From NCBI GenBank assembly GCA_028281005.1, contig JANQKS010000003.1, positions 18,940 through 82,939 of the forward strand: a stretch of DNA of 64,000 bases, read 5' to 3'. The notes beneath the pieces are model-generated. The model was not told the DNA's origin. It ran no database searches and worked only from the letters and a program-made list of their open reading frames with translations. Positions 51,419 to 60,958 of this stretch are shown piece by piece (position 1 is the first letter of the stretch; the number at the start of each line of letters is the position of its first letter). Both the position numbers and the translations under genes were made by a program. Source of the DNA: Pseudomonadales bacterium. GTDB taxonomy: Bacteria; Pseudomonadota; Gammaproteobacteria; Pseudomonadales; Azotimanducaceae.

Positions 51419-52888
51419 GTGGTAAATAAAGCTTCCGGCGGGCTCAGTTGGCCCCTGCGTCTGGCTTATGCCATGGGGCAAATGCCGGAAGGCGTAAAGT
51501 CCGCGGCGTTTGGCTTTTTCTTGCTGTTCTACTACAACCAAGTGTTGAGTATGAGTGCTTCATTGGCCAGCACCGCCATCTTTATCGCCTTGTGTATCGA
51601 TGCCGTCAGCGACCCCATCGTCGGCTCGTGGTCGGACGCGTCGCGCTCACGCTGGGGTAGACGCCATCCATACATGTACGCCGCCGCCCTGCCGTTTGCC
51701 GCGTGTTATTACTTTCTGTTTGCACCACCGAGCGGCCTAAGTGAGGCGGGCTTATTCGTTTGGCTATTGGTTTTTACCGCCCTTACCCGCACCGCCATGA
51801 CGTTCTACACGGTCCCATATATGGCCATGGGCGCAGAGCTCACCGCGGATTACGATGAACGCACCTTGCTGGCGGCATTAAGAAACGTAACAAACTTGTT
51901 GGGGATGTTTGCCGTGCTGATCGGTGGGAACCAACTATTTTTTGCCGCCAGCGCAGAGTTTGCCAACGGCCAACTTAATCCGCAGGCGTATCCTTCTTTT
52001 GCGCTGGCGTGTGTACCCTTGCTGATCATCGGGGTGGGTATCGCCGCCATCGGCACCCACCACCGTATCCCGCACTTGAACAGCGCAGCCCAGGGTGAAG
52101 TGTTCTCCCTCAGCGAGGTGTTGCGTAGCATGCGCATGGCGTTCCGCATACCCTCCTTTGCCGCCTTGGTCACCGCATCCGTGGTGTTCGGCGCCACCAC
52201 CGGCATGGTGCAGGCATTAATCATCTACACGGCCACCTATTTCTTCGAGCTGTCGCCGGGGCAAATTACCGCCTTGTTTGGTTTGAGTGTGGTGGGGATC
52301 ATCTTTGGCAGCCTGCTCAGCCGCCCCATGGCTGCGTTATTTCCGGAGAAACGCACCCTCTTTGCAGTGGGTTTAAGCTGGTACGCGGTGTTTAGCAGCG
52401 TGGTCATCATCTCCCGCTTAGTCGGCATCTTGCCACCCAACGGCGACCCCCTATTGGCTCCCATCTACTTTGCCTGTGCGTTTTCCGCGGCAGTTGGCCT
52501 CGGTGCGGCCATTCCAATGATCGGCTCCATGGTGGCAGACATCACCGACGAGCACGAACGCCTGCACGGCTCCCGTCAGGAAGGTATCTATTACGCCGCG
52601 GCTTCTTTTGCAGGCAAAGTCATCGGCGGTGCCGGGCCGGTTATGGCCGGCTTGGTCATCGACGCCGCGGGGATAGCACCCGGCAGCGACCCGCGCACCG
52701 TCAGCGCAGAGGCTGTGATGCGCTTTGGTTGGCTGCAAGGCCCGAGCGTGCTGTTGCTGACCGGGGTATCGGTGGTGGCTATCATGTATTACCGCATCTC
52801 AAGACAACGCCACGCCGAGATTCTCGACGAAATCCAACTCAGCGCGGGACAACGACGCAGCCTGGAATCAAGTGCATCAAATGGGTAA
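51419..52888 (+). CDS. GPH-family MFS cation symporter
   Basis: A 489-residue inner-membrane transporter with 12 predicted helices, starting at GTG 51419. The GPH signature SDPIVGSWSDASRSRWGRRHP lies near residue 62-82, with further helix-pair motifs in AVSLGAAIPM-like AAVGLGAAIPMIGSMVADI and DEHERLHGSRQEGIYYAA. GPH members couple transport of sugars or other organic molecules to Na+ or H+. The gene is followed 47 bp later by an acyltransferase-like gene. Substrate unknown. Confidence 0.9.
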   Translation: MVNKASGGLSWPLRLAYAMGQMPEGVKSAAFGFFLLFYYNQVLSMSASLASTAIFIALCIDAVSDPIVGSWSDASRSRWGRRHPYMYAAALPFAACYYFLFAPPSGLSEAGLFVWLLVFTALTRTAMTFYTVPYMAMGAELTADYDERTLLAALRNVTNLLGMFAVLIGGNQLFFAASAEFANGQLNPQAYPSFALACVPLLIIGVGIAAIGTHHRIPHLNSAAQGEVFSLSEVLRSMRMAFRIPSFAALVTASVVFGATTGMVQALIIYTATYFFELSPGQITALFGLSVVGIIFGSLLSRPMAALFPEKRTLFAVGLSWYAVFSSVVIISRLVGILPPNGDPLLAPIYFACAFSAAVGLGAAIPMIGSMVADITDEHERLHGSRQEGIYYAAASFAGKVIGGAGPVMAGLVIDAAGIAPGSDPRTVSAEAVMRFGWLQGPSVLLLTGVSVVAIMYYRISRQRHAEILDEIQLSAGQRRSLESSASNG

Positions 52889-52935
52889 CCTGAAGTTGTA
52901 GCCTGTACCGGCTACCGACACATCAGGAAGTAGTT

Positions 52936-54123
52936 TTGACCGACACCACCGCCAGGATCTTGCACGGGATCGATGAGATCACCGCTGCAGAATGGGACAG
53001 CTGTAACAAAAATCGTCCCTACAATCCGTTTTTGACCCACAAGTTTCTGTACGCGTTAGAAAACAGCGGCAGCGTCAGCGCCAAAACCGGCTGGCAACCG
53101 TTTCATATTGCGGTTGAGCAGGCGGGTGAACTCATCGGCGTGGTACCCATTTATCTGAAAAACCACTCCCAGGGTGAGTATGTATTCGACTACGGCTGGG
53201 CGGATGCCTGGCACCGAGCCGGCGGTGACTACTATCCTAAAATGCAAATCAGCGTACCGTTTACACCAGCCACCGGCCCGCGTTTGCTGACGCGAGAAAT
53301 CAACGCAGAACACGAACGATTACTGCTGGGTGCCTGCATGCAAATAGCCGAGCAGATCAAAGTGTCGTCGATCCACATTACCTTCATGCAGCAAAACCAG
53401 TGGGAGAACGCGGCCAGCGTTGGTTTTCTGAAACGTATGGATCAGCAGTTTCATTGGCACAACGGTGGCTATGCCGACTTTGATGATTTTTTGGCGGACC
53501 TGGCCTCAAAAAAGCGTAAAAACATCCGTCGCGAACGCCGCGACGCGCTCGCCAACGGCATTGAGATTGAGTGGTTGACCGGCAGCGACCTAACCGAAGC
53601 CCATTGGGATGCGTTCTATCGCTTCTATTTAGATACCGGCTCGCGTAAGTGGGGCAGCCCATATTTAAACCGCGCCTTTTTCTCCGAAATACAAGCCACG
53701 CTGCCGGAAGATGTCCTGCTGATCATGGCCAAACGCGACGGCCGTTACATTGCCGGTGCCATCAACTTCATCGGCGCCGACACACTGTTTGGACGTAACT
53801 GGGGCTGTGTCGAGGATCACCGCTTTTTACATTTTGAAGTGTGCTATTACCAAGCCATCGAGTTTGCCATCCAGCGGGGTTTAAAGAAGGTGGAAGCCGG
53901 CGCGCAAGGCGCACACAAAGTAGCCAGAGGTTACCTACCCGAAGCCACCTACAGCGCCCATTGGATTGCCGATGCAAATTTCCGCGACGCCGTAGCGCGC
54001 TTCGTCAACGACGAACGTCGATATGTTGAAGAAGACATCGCCCACGTGGAGGCCCGTACGCCGTTTAAAGCCAATACCGACCTGGCGGCCTTACGGCAGG
54101 TAGACGTGTTGAGCAAAACCTAG
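52936..54123 (+). CDS. GNAT-fold acyltransferase (DUF482/COG3146-like)
   Basis: A 395-residue protein of the COG3146 (DUF482) group, which resembles FemX/GNAT-type acyltransferases acting on cell-envelope precursors. Characteristic parts are NPFLTHKFLYALENSGSV near 30, KNHSQGEYVFDYGWADAW near 75, and a C-terminal GVEAGAQGAHK-like KKVEAGAQGAHKVARGYLPE near 320. It starts at TTG 52936 with AGGAAG upstream. A short IR (GTAGCC/GGCTAC) precedes it. The acceptor and donor are not predictable. Confidence 0.82.
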   Translation: MTDTTARILHGIDEITAAEWDSCNKNRPYNPFLTHKFLYALENSGSVSAKTGWQPFHIAVEQAGELIGVVPIYLKNHSQGEYVFDYGWADAWHRAGGDYYPKMQISVPFTPATGPRLLTREINAEHERLLLGACMQIAEQIKVSSIHITFMQQNQWENAASVGFLKRMDQQFHWHNGGYADFDDFLADLASKKRKNIRRERRDALANGIEIEWLTGSDLTEAHWDAFYRFYLDTGSRKWGSPYLNRAFFSEIQATLPEDVLLIMAKRDGRYIAGAINFIGADTLFGRNWGCVEDHRFLHFEVCYYQAIEFAIQRGLKKVEAGAQGAHKVARGYLPEATYSAHWIADANFRDAVARFVNDERRYVEEDIAHVEARTPFKANTDLAALRQVDVLSKT

Positions 54124-54190
54124 GCTATACGCCCGAGACGATCTGCCCAAGCGATCAGCCCAAGTAATCAGAGAAGCGCCGGACCTCAAG

Positions 54191-55033
54191 CTATTCTAGA
54201 AGATAAAGTTTTTCAAATTCAGACAGATACGCACGCAACCGAGACAAATTCTGAGGCCCGATACGCAACAATTGCTTGTCCAAATCCGGCAGCGCCTCCA
54301 GCGCCGGATCCGCATAGGTGTACATCACCGAGGGGCGCAACAGTTCCACCGGGCCGGTCGGTAGCGCCTCCACGCTTTCAATGCGCGCCAGCGCTTGGGC
54401 CACCAACGCAGCCGGAGGCTCACGCACACCCAGCTGCGCCAGAGCTTGTACAAGCAAGGGGTCTACCAATCGCAAAAACGCCGCTAGCTCTGCAGGCGAC
54501 ACACTCTCAAGAATGGCGATGTAAGGGTCGTAACGGCCGTAACCATTGGCGTCAACAAAGTACTGATCACCCACCTTCTGCACCGGGTAGGTGTCCGCCG
54601 GGACCAGGAAACTGACCTGGCGCGCGGGGATTTTGCCGGTCGCTGCGTTGCTCAACACCACGCTGGCGCGCGCCAATAGTTCGCTGCGCTGCAACCAGGG
54701 CTCGGGCAATTGCCACGCCGCCACCTCAGCATTAACAAATGCATCGCTGGCCGCTAACTCAGGCAGCACCGGCTGCGGTTGAGGAGGTACCGTGAGGGCT
54801 GGGCTGGTGGCCGCGGCATCAACTGGGTTTTCTTCTGCGTCTTCGAGCACTTCGAACTCGGAAGACGTGGCGGGCGGTGCGATCACAGCCGGTGGCGGTG
54901 TCGGCTCGGGTGCGCTTTCCTCCATCTTGACCGGCACATCGGCTTGTTCTCGGCGTTCCAGCCATTGCAGCAGTGCAATGATCAGCACACCCAACAGTAT
55001 CCCTGCAACGATAAAACCAGGACGCAATTTCAC
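54191..55033 (-). CDS. DUF3014 membrane-anchored protein
   Basis: A 280-residue protein with one N-terminal helix (PGFIVAGILLGVLIIALLQWL) and a Pro-rich linker (about 35-90: PEPTPPPAVIAPPA), followed by the DUF3014 core (about 105-280) with KVGDQYFVDANGYGRYDPYI and DKQLLRIGPQNLSRLRAYL. DUF3014 proteins are envelope proteins of unknown function in Gammaproteobacteria. The gene is convergent with the acyltransferase gene and divergent from asnS. Confidence 0.85.
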   Translation of the reverse strand: MKLRPGFIVAGILLGVLIIALLQWLERREQADVPVKMEESAPEPTPPPAVIAPPATSSEFEVLEDAEENPVDAAATSPALTVPPQPQPVLPELAASDAFVNAEVAAWQLPEPWLQRSELLARASVVLSNAATGKIPARQVSFLVPADTYPVQKVGDQYFVDANGYGRYDPYIAILESVSPAELAAFLRLVDPLLVQALAQLGVREPPAALVAQALARIESVEALPTGPVELLRPSVMYTYADPALEALPDLDKQLLRIGPQNLSRLRAYLSEFEKLYLLE

Positions 55034-55254
55034 CAGCCTTTAACGCCTCGTGTTGTTCACCTGTGCATTCTATATGTCGTCCGTACAGGCAGATAGTTCC
55101 AAAGTAAAAACCGGGAGCGCTCAACGCTCCAGCAACGGTGTCGGGCTATATTGGCCTTAGGCACCAGATTCCGAATTGAACTATCATGTCGGGTTAGCAA
55201 CGTAATTTGTCCCTTAATTTACCTTTTTGGTCTATTCCTAAACCCCAGAGGCCC

Positions 55255-56643
55255 ATGTCAGAGATACAGCTTACCCCCATCAAACAGTTGCTGAACCACG
55301 CGGTTGAGATTGGCACGCCGATCGAAATTCGCGGTTGGGTTCGTTCCCGCCGCACCTCCAAAGGCGGGTTTTCCTTCATCCACCTGCACGATGGCTCCTG
55401 CTTCGACACCATTCAAGCTGTCGCAGACGGCAGCCTGCCGAACTACACCGCGGAGATCTGCGAACTGGTCACTGGCTGTGCCGTGGTAGTGCGCGGAGAA
55501 CTGGTGGAGTCCCAAGGCAAAGGCCAAGACCGTGAAATTCAAGCCAGTTCGGTTGCAGTGGTTGGCTGGGTCGATGACCCGGAAACTTATCCGATCAGCA
55601 AAAAACGGCACACGTTTGAATACCTGCGCACGGTCGCGCACTTACGCCCCCGCACCAACACATTTGGCGCCATCGCCCGAGTGCGCCATGCCATCGCCCA
55701 GGCGGTACATCGCTTCTTTGATGAACAGGGGTTCTTTTGGGTCAACACGCCGATCATTACCGCCAGCGATTGTGAAGGCGCCGGTGAACTGTTTCGTGTG
55801 TCTACCCTGGATCAGGTCAATCGCCCGTCAAACGACTTTAGCGAAGACTTCTTCGGCACCGAAACATTTCTAACCGTGTCCGGGCAACTAAACGTGGAGA
55901 GTTACGCCTGCAGCTTAAGCAAGGTGTACACCTTCGGCCCCACCTTTCGCGCGGAAAACTCCAACACCAGCCGCCACTTGGCGGAGTTTTGGATGATCGA
56001 ACCGGAGGTGGCCTTCGCGGACCTGCGCGACAACGCCATTTTGGCCGAGGCATTGTTGAAATTTGTGATCCAACAAGTGACTACACGCTGTGCAGACGAT
56101 ATGGCGTTTTTCGCCGAGCGCATCGACCCGCACGTATTCAGCCGTTTAGAACAAGTGGCCAGCAAAGCGTTTGCAACCATGACCTACACCGATGCGGTCA
56201 ACGTGTTACAGGATGCCGAACAAGACTTCGAGTTCCCGGTCAGCTGGGGTGCGGACCTGCAGTCTGAACACGAACGGTTCTTAACCGAACAAGTTGTGGG
56301 CGGCCCGGTGGTGGTGACTGACTACCCCAAGGACATCAAGGCGTTCTACATGCGCCTCAACGATGACGAAAAAACGGTGGCGGCCATGGATGTGTTAGTC
56401 CCCGGCGTGGGTGAAATTGTCGGCGGCAGCCAACGTGAAGAACGTCTGCAAGTATTAGACAGCCGCATCGACGCGCACCTTGCGGAAGAACTGTGGTGGT
56501 ATCGAGACTTGCGCCGTTACGGCACCGTGCCACACGCCGGTTTTGGTTTAGGTTTTGAGCGTTTGGTGCTGTATTTAACCGGCATGGAGAACATCCGTGA
56601 CGCCATTCCATTCCCGCGTGTCCCCAACAACGCGAGTTTTTAG
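55255..56643 (+). CDS. asnS: Asparaginyl-tRNA synthetase
   Basis: Charges tRNA-Asn with asparagine. Start ATG 55255 gives 462 residues (E. coli 466). N-terminal OB-fold anticodon-binding domain: [22 protein letters not shown] near 20-45. Class II catalytic core: motif 1 region [23 protein letters not shown], motif 2 [22 protein letters not shown] and motif 3 [21 protein letters not shown]. No insertions or breaks. Fifteen bases downstream begins the ABC exporter pair, probably in the same transcript. Confidence 0.96.
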   Translation: MSEIQLTPIKQLLNHAVEIGTPIEIRGWVRSRRTSKGGFSFIHLHDGSCFDTIQAVADGSLPNYTAEICELVTGCAVVVRGELVESQGKGQDREIQASSVAVVGWVDDPETYPISKKRHTFEYLRTVAHLRPRTNTFGAIARVRHAIAQAVHRFFDEQGFFWVNTPIITASDCEGAGELFRVSTLDQVNRPSNDFSEDFFGTETFLTVSGQLNVESYACSLSKVYTFGPTFRAENSNTSRHLAEFWMIEPEVAFADLRDNAILAEALLKFVIQQVTTRCADDMAFFAERIDPHVFSRLEQVASKAFATMTYTDAVNVLQDAEQDFEFPVSWGADLQSEHERFLTEQVVGGPVVVTDYPKDIKAFYMRLNDDEKTVAAMDVLVPGVGEIVGGSQREERLQVLDSRIDAHLAEELWWYRDLRRYGTVPHAGFGLGFERLVLYLTGMENIRDAIPFPRVPNNASF

Positions 56644-56658
56644 GGAATATTACGGCTG

Positions 56659-58419
56659 ATGCTGGCTTCCCTGTGGCGCCTGCGCCACTTTATCTATCCA
56701 TACCGCGCACGCTGGTTTGCCGGGATCATCGCGTTTGGCTTTGCGCGCGGTTTCGAAGTGATGGTCCCGATCTTGATGGCGGTGTCCATCAACCGTATTG
56801 CAGAAGGCAACTTTGACGTCACCCTGCCGGTGCTGGGCATCGTCGGCGCGGTGTCGCTGCGATATTTAGTGGTCACTTACGCCCGTTATTCGGTGCGCAA
56901 GACGGGCCTCAACGTTGCCTTCGATTTGCGGCAGCGCCTGTACAATGATCTGCAGGACCAGGGCGCTGAGTTTTTCTCCAAATACACCATCGGCGACATG
57001 ATGACCCGCGCCGTGGCGGACATCTCTTTAATACAGCGCCTCATATCCATGGGCACCATACTGTTGGTTATCCTGGTATATGCAACCGTGGCCGGCTACG
57101 CGGCGATGCTGTACTACTCGCCCCTACTCACCGCTTGTATGTTGATTCCCATGCCCATGGTGTATTGGTACGCCTTGTACTCATCCCGGCGCATGGGTAT
57201 CGCCTCGCGTGAGGTGCAGGACCGCCTTTCTGACATGGGTGCCCACGTCCAGGAAAATTTAAGCGGCATTCGCACCATCCAGGCCATGGTGCAGGAAGAA
57301 AACGAGATCAAACGTTTTAGCCACACCAATCAAGCCTACGCGGATGCCTTCTACGAACAGGGCCGCATTAATTCCGCGATGACCGCCTGGATGCCCAGCT
57401 TGGCTGACATTTGTGTGTTGTTCATTCTTGGCTACGGCGGCTATATGGTGCTGCAGGGACAAATGCCGATTGGCAACTTTGTCGCCTTCATCACCCTGGT
57501 CAACATGGTTGTCCAACCTTTTCGCGTGGCCGGCTTCATCGTCAATTTGTTTCAGCGCGCCGCTGTCGCCAGTGATCGTTTGCATGAAGTGATGGACTTG
57601 GAGCCGGAAATTTCGGATGCACCCAGCGGCAGCACCCCCGCACAGATTCAGGGTGATATCGTTATTCGCCATCTGTCCTATCGCTACCCGGGCTCAGACC
57701 AGACTGTCATCGACGATGTCAGCTTCGAGGTGGCCAAGGGTGAAACCGTGGCCATTATGGGTCGGGTTGGCATGGGCAAAACCACTTTGCTGAAGCAGTT
57801 AGTGCGTTTGTTAGATCCCGCGCCGGGCAGCATTTACGTTGACGGTCACGATGTCCGCGACTATCCCTTGGCACAGGTGCGCGCACAAATGGCGCTGGTA
57901 CCACAAGACCCTTTTCTGTTCGGCGAGCCACTCAAAGACAACCTCACCTATGACGACCCAAACCGCGCGTTGGACGCCATCTGGGATGCCGCCACTTCAG
58001 CCGATCTAAAAAACACCATCGAAGAATTTCCTGAACAACTAAATACCCTCGTTGGCGAACGCGGCGTTACTTTGTCCGGCGGTCAAAAACAACGCGCCAC
58101 TTTAGCCCGCGGCCTAATTCGGCACGCGCCGGTGTTAATTTTAGACGACTGCTTTTCCGCGGTGGACACCGAGACCGAAGAGCACATCCTTTCCGAATTG
58201 AAACGCTTGCGCCAACAGCAGACCACCTTGTTGGTGTCCCACCGGGTCAGTACGGCGCGTCACGCCGATCGCATTTACGTATTGGAAGACGGCCGTATTC
58301 TGGAAAATGGCACCCACGACGAGTTGCTGGCTGCCAAAGGCTACTACGCCGAACTGGAGCGAGTGCAGCGCGAAGGTGCGGAGGATGAAGACTTCGCGCG
58401 TGCGCGGGTGGGCGTGTGA
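56659..58419 (+). CDS. mdlA: ABC exporter half-transporter with degenerate nucleotide-binding site (MdlA-like)
   Basis: A 586-residue fused membrane/ATPase half-transporter of the type B exporter group. Six helices lie before about residue 310; the ATPase domain has Walker A GRVGMGKTTLL (Met instead of Ser, unusual), signature LSGGQKQRATLARGL and Walker B VLILDDCFSAVD. The catalytic Glu after Walker B is Asp, so this site is probably slow or inactive. It overlaps the next gene by 4 bp, whose product has a consensus Walker site, giving an asymmetric heterodimer like E. coli MdlA/MdlB. Substrate unknown. Confidence 0.85.
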   Translation: MLASLWRLRHFIYPYRARWFAGIIAFGFARGFEVMVPILMAVSINRIAEGNFDVTLPVLGIVGAVSLRYLVVTYARYSVRKTGLNVAFDLRQRLYNDLQDQGAEFFSKYTIGDMMTRAVADISLIQRLISMGTILLVILVYATVAGYAAMLYYSPLLTACMLIPMPMVYWYALYSSRRMGIASREVQDRLSDMGAHVQENLSGIRTIQAMVQEENEIKRFSHTNQAYADAFYEQGRINSAMTAWMPSLADICVLFILGYGGYMVLQGQMPIGNFVAFITLVNMVVQPFRVAGFIVNLFQRAAVASDRLHEVMDLEPEISDAPSGSTPAQIQGDIVIRHLSYRYPGSDQTVIDDVSFEVAKGETVAIMGRVGMGKTTLLKQLVRLLDPAPGSIYVDGHDVRDYPLAQVRAQMALVPQDPFLFGEPLKDNLTYDDPNRALDAIWDAATSADLKNTIEEFPEQLNTLVGERGVTLSGGQKQRATLARGLIRHAPVLILDDCFSAVDTETEEHILSELKRLRQQQTTLLVSHRVSTARHADRIYVLEDGRILENGTHDELLAAKGYYAELERVQREGAEDEDFARARVGV

Positions 58420-60305
58420 CCATGGCGGAAACTAGCGACAACACCAACAAACGCGATTACAGCATGTTCGAAGCCGACCTCAGCGGGCAGGTGTTAAACA
58501 TGCACCTGCTGGGGCGGTTGCTGACCTGGCTGAAACCCTACAAATACCAACTCATCATCAGCAGCATCTTAGTGCTGATCGCGTCCACCTTTCAGGTGCT
58601 GTTGCCAATCATCATCTCGTTAGTGGCCATCGATCATATATTTCGCAACGAATCAGATGCCGACACACCGGATTTCGGCTTAATCGAGTTGAATACCTGG
58701 CTGACCGATTTGAGTGGGTTACACCCGCTCATCATCGCTTGTGCCATGTATGCCGTAGCGCGTTTGGTGTGGGCGGTTACCGGCCATGCCCATCGCATGA
58801 CACTGATCGGTGCGGTAATAAATGGCTTACGCGACATGCGTATGGACCTCTTTCGTCATTTAGAAACACGCCCTTCGTCGTTTTACGACCGCGTCGCAGT
58901 CGGGCGTGTGATGACCCGGGTCACCAACGACGTAGAAGCCTTATATGAAATGCTACGCGGCATCGGCGGCCTAGTCGGCGAATTTGTGCCGTTTTTTGTG
59001 GCGCTCACCGTCATGTTGGCGGTTGATGTGCAGCTCACCCTCATTCTGCTGATGGTGCTGCCGCTGCTGGCGGTGGTGACGTTGTACTTCCGGCGTATTA
59101 CCCGCCACTTGTTCCGGCAAGTACGCCAGACCTTGTCTGCGTTAAACCAGAACATGCAGGAAAACTTAGCAGGCTTACAAGTGGTACAGCTGTCCGACCG
59201 GCAGGATTACAACCTCAAGCGGTATACGGACATCAACGAAAGCAACCGCGACTTTGAACTTCGCTCAGCCCGAGTGGAAACGCTATACGGTGCGTTCAAC
59301 GACAGCCTCGCCCACATCGCCATCGGCGTCATCATCTACTACGGCGCAGTAGAAATCATGGAGATGCGCATGACCATGGGTGAGGTGGTGTTGTTTACCC
59401 AGTTCATCGGCATGTTATTCCACCCCGTGGTGGTACTGGGTGAGCAGACCAACATCCTGTTTAGAGCCATGGCCAGCGGGGAACGTATCTTTCAGGCCAT
59501 CGATTGGGATGAAAAGATTCACGAGCCCAAAAACCCAGCCACCTTGCCGGAACGGTTACGCGGCGAAGTCAAATTCCAGCATGTGGATTTTGCCTACGAC
59601 AAAACCATCCCCGTGCTGAAAGACGTGTCATTTACCATCGCCCCGGGCGAAAAGTTGGCCATCGTCGGCCCTACCGGCTCCGGCAAAAGCACCTTAATTA
59701 GATTGTTGGGGCGCTTCTACGATTTTGTCGACGGGCAGATTTTCCTCGACGGCGTCGACCTCAATCACATTCACAGCCACGATTTACGCCGGCGGGTTGG
59801 GGTTGTGTTGCAAGACTTTCACATCTTTTCCGGTTCGATCTACGACAATATTGCGCTGGGTAATCCGCAGATCACGCGCGAACGCGCCGTTGAAGCTGCC
59901 AAGACCGTCAACGCGCACGATTTCATTACCTCGCTGGCGGACGGTTATGACTCAGAGTTGACCGAACGTGGGCAAAATCTCTCCCAAGGCCAACGTCAGC
60001 TCCTGGCCTTCGCGCGCGTGTTGGCCGCCGACCCGGAAATTTTGGTGCTGGACGAAGCCACCGCCAATATCGATACGGAAACCGAACTTCTCATACAAGA
60101 TGCGCTGCGTCGTCTCACCGAAGGTCGCACCTCTATCTTGATTGCACATCGACTGCAGACCATCCAGGAAGCGGACCGCGTACTGGTGCTGCACCACGGA
60201 CAAGTCGAAGAACTCGGTACCCATGAAGAACTGCTCGCCGCGGAAGGTCTGTACCACACTTTGCATCAGCTGCAGTTCCAAGATGACGATGCGCCCAACC
60301 CGTAA
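58416..60305 (+). CDS. mdlB: ABC exporter half-transporter, consensus ATPase (MdlB-like)
   Basis: A 629-residue half-transporter with the same architecture as its partner: helices 1-6 (about 30-330) and an ATPase domain with Walker A GPTGSGKSTLIRLL near 420, signature LSQGQRQLLAFARVL near 525 and Walker B EILVLDEATANID near 545. LSQGQ instead of LSGGQ is a known feature of asymmetric type B exporters. Start ATG 58422 and ATG 58416 compete; the ATGA overlap with the preceding stop supports 58416. Together with the preceding gene it forms a heterodimeric pump. Confidence 0.9.
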   Translation: MTMAETSDNTNKRDYSMFEADLSGQVLNMHLLGRLLTWLKPYKYQLIISSILVLIASTFQVLLPIIISLVAIDHIFRNESDADTPDFGLIELNTWLTDLSGLHPLIIACAMYAVARLVWAVTGHAHRMTLIGAVINGLRDMRMDLFRHLETRPSSFYDRVAVGRVMTRVTNDVEALYEMLRGIGGLVGEFVPFFVALTVMLAVDVQLTLILLMVLPLLAVVTLYFRRITRHLFRQVRQTLSALNQNMQENLAGLQVVQLSDRQDYNLKRYTDINESNRDFELRSARVETLYGAFNDSLAHIAIGVIIYYGAVEIMEMRMTMGEVVLFTQFIGMLFHPVVVLGEQTNILFRAMASGERIFQAIDWDEKIHEPKNPATLPERLRGEVKFQHVDFAYDKTIPVLKDVSFTIAPGEKLAIVGPTGSGKSTLIRLLGRFYDFVDGQIFLDGVDLNHIHSHDLRRRVGVVLQDFHIFSGSIYDNIALGNPQITRERAVEAAKTVNAHDFITSLADGYDSELTERGQNLSQGQRQLLAFARVLAADPEILVLDEATANIDTETELLIQDALRRLTEGRTSILIAHRLQTIQEADRVLVLHHGQVEELGTHEELLAAEGLYHTLHQLQFQDDDAPNP

Positions 60306-60306
60306 A

Positions 60307-60327
60307 GCCGGATAAACTGCATCCGGC
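60307..60327. terminator. Hairpin after the ABC exporter genes
   Basis: GCCGGAT (60307-60313) pairs with ATCCGGC (60321-60327) across a 7-base loop, 2 bases after the mdlB-like stop codon. A 7-bp GC-rich stem at the end of an operon suggests termination, although the following bases are not a clear T-tract. Confidence 0.45.
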
Positions 60328-60348
60328 GTTACCAAGGTTAATATAAGA

Positions 60349-60888
60349 TTAATAAGTACTCAGCCGGCGCAAGGTGACGCGCACCTCCCCTTCCGGCTGC
60401 GGGACAAAGTCTTCCGCTGCGGCAATCGGGTCTGGGCAGTTTAGGGCGCCTATAGGCGCAGGCCCCAAACACTCCAAGGTAGAGACCGCCACGGTACCTT
60501 GCATGGTGTTCGCGCCTTGCATTCTTAGCTTCAGCTTCACTTGCCACCACGACTGTACGTCGCCGCTGATGGCGTCCGCTTGCAAAAACAGGGTACGCAT
60601 CAGCACCCGACCATTTTTGAACCGCCACGCCGCAAACTGCGCAGAATCACGTTGAAAGGGAAAGCCCCCAAAATCACCGCCGTCTTCCAGCAGCGCTGTG
60701 CCCTCTCGATTGATCATGACGAGACCGGGCAACGACAAGCCGGGGACTTGTACATAAGGTTCCGCATCCAGCGCCACGTACCAAACTCCCACAGGGGTCG
60801 GCCAGTGGCGGCGCGCTTCCGCTGGTACGGCGAGGCTTAACATCAATACGGCTGATAGAAAGGCGAGTGACAGGTATTTTATTGACAT
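60349..60888 (-). CDS. Exported hypothetical protein
   Basis: A 179-residue secreted or periplasmic protein with signal peptide SIKYLSLAFLSAVLMLSLAVPAEA. The mature part begins RHWPTPVGVWYVALDAEPY and contains two Cys (LECLGP, LNCPDP) that could form a disulfide. No domain recognised. The 5' region is structured: the ribosome-binding GGAG lies in an 8-bp hairpin (see 60891-60918), so translation may be regulated. It is convergent with the ABC genes. Confidence 0.65.
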   Translation of the reverse strand: MSIKYLSLAFLSAVLMLSLAVPAEARRHWPTPVGVWYVALDAEPYVQVPGLSLPGLVMINREGTALLEDGGDFGGFPFQRDSAQFAAWRFKNGRVLMRTLFLQADAISGDVQSWWQVKLKLRMQGANTMQGTVAVSTLECLGPAPIGALNCPDPIAAAEDFVPQPEGEVRVTLRRLSTY

Positions 60889-60890
60889 GG

Positions 60891-60918
60891 TGAAGACTCC
60901 TTTTATATTGAGTCTTCA
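60891..60918 (-). promoter_or_regulatory. Hairpin around the Shine-Dalgarno of the exported hypothetical gene
   Basis: TGAAGACT at 60891-60898 is the reverse complement of AGTCTTCA at 60911-60918, with a 12-base loop. On the minus-strand RNA the GGAG ribosome-binding core sits partly in the loop and partly in the stem, 8-9 bases before the ATG. It could mask the site until it is melted by temperature or a ligand; the loop contains an AU-rich part (caatataaaagg). Confidence 0.55.
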
Positions 60919-60958
60919 CATACTCAAGCGATCGCGCCTAAAACACCTTTGGAAAACC

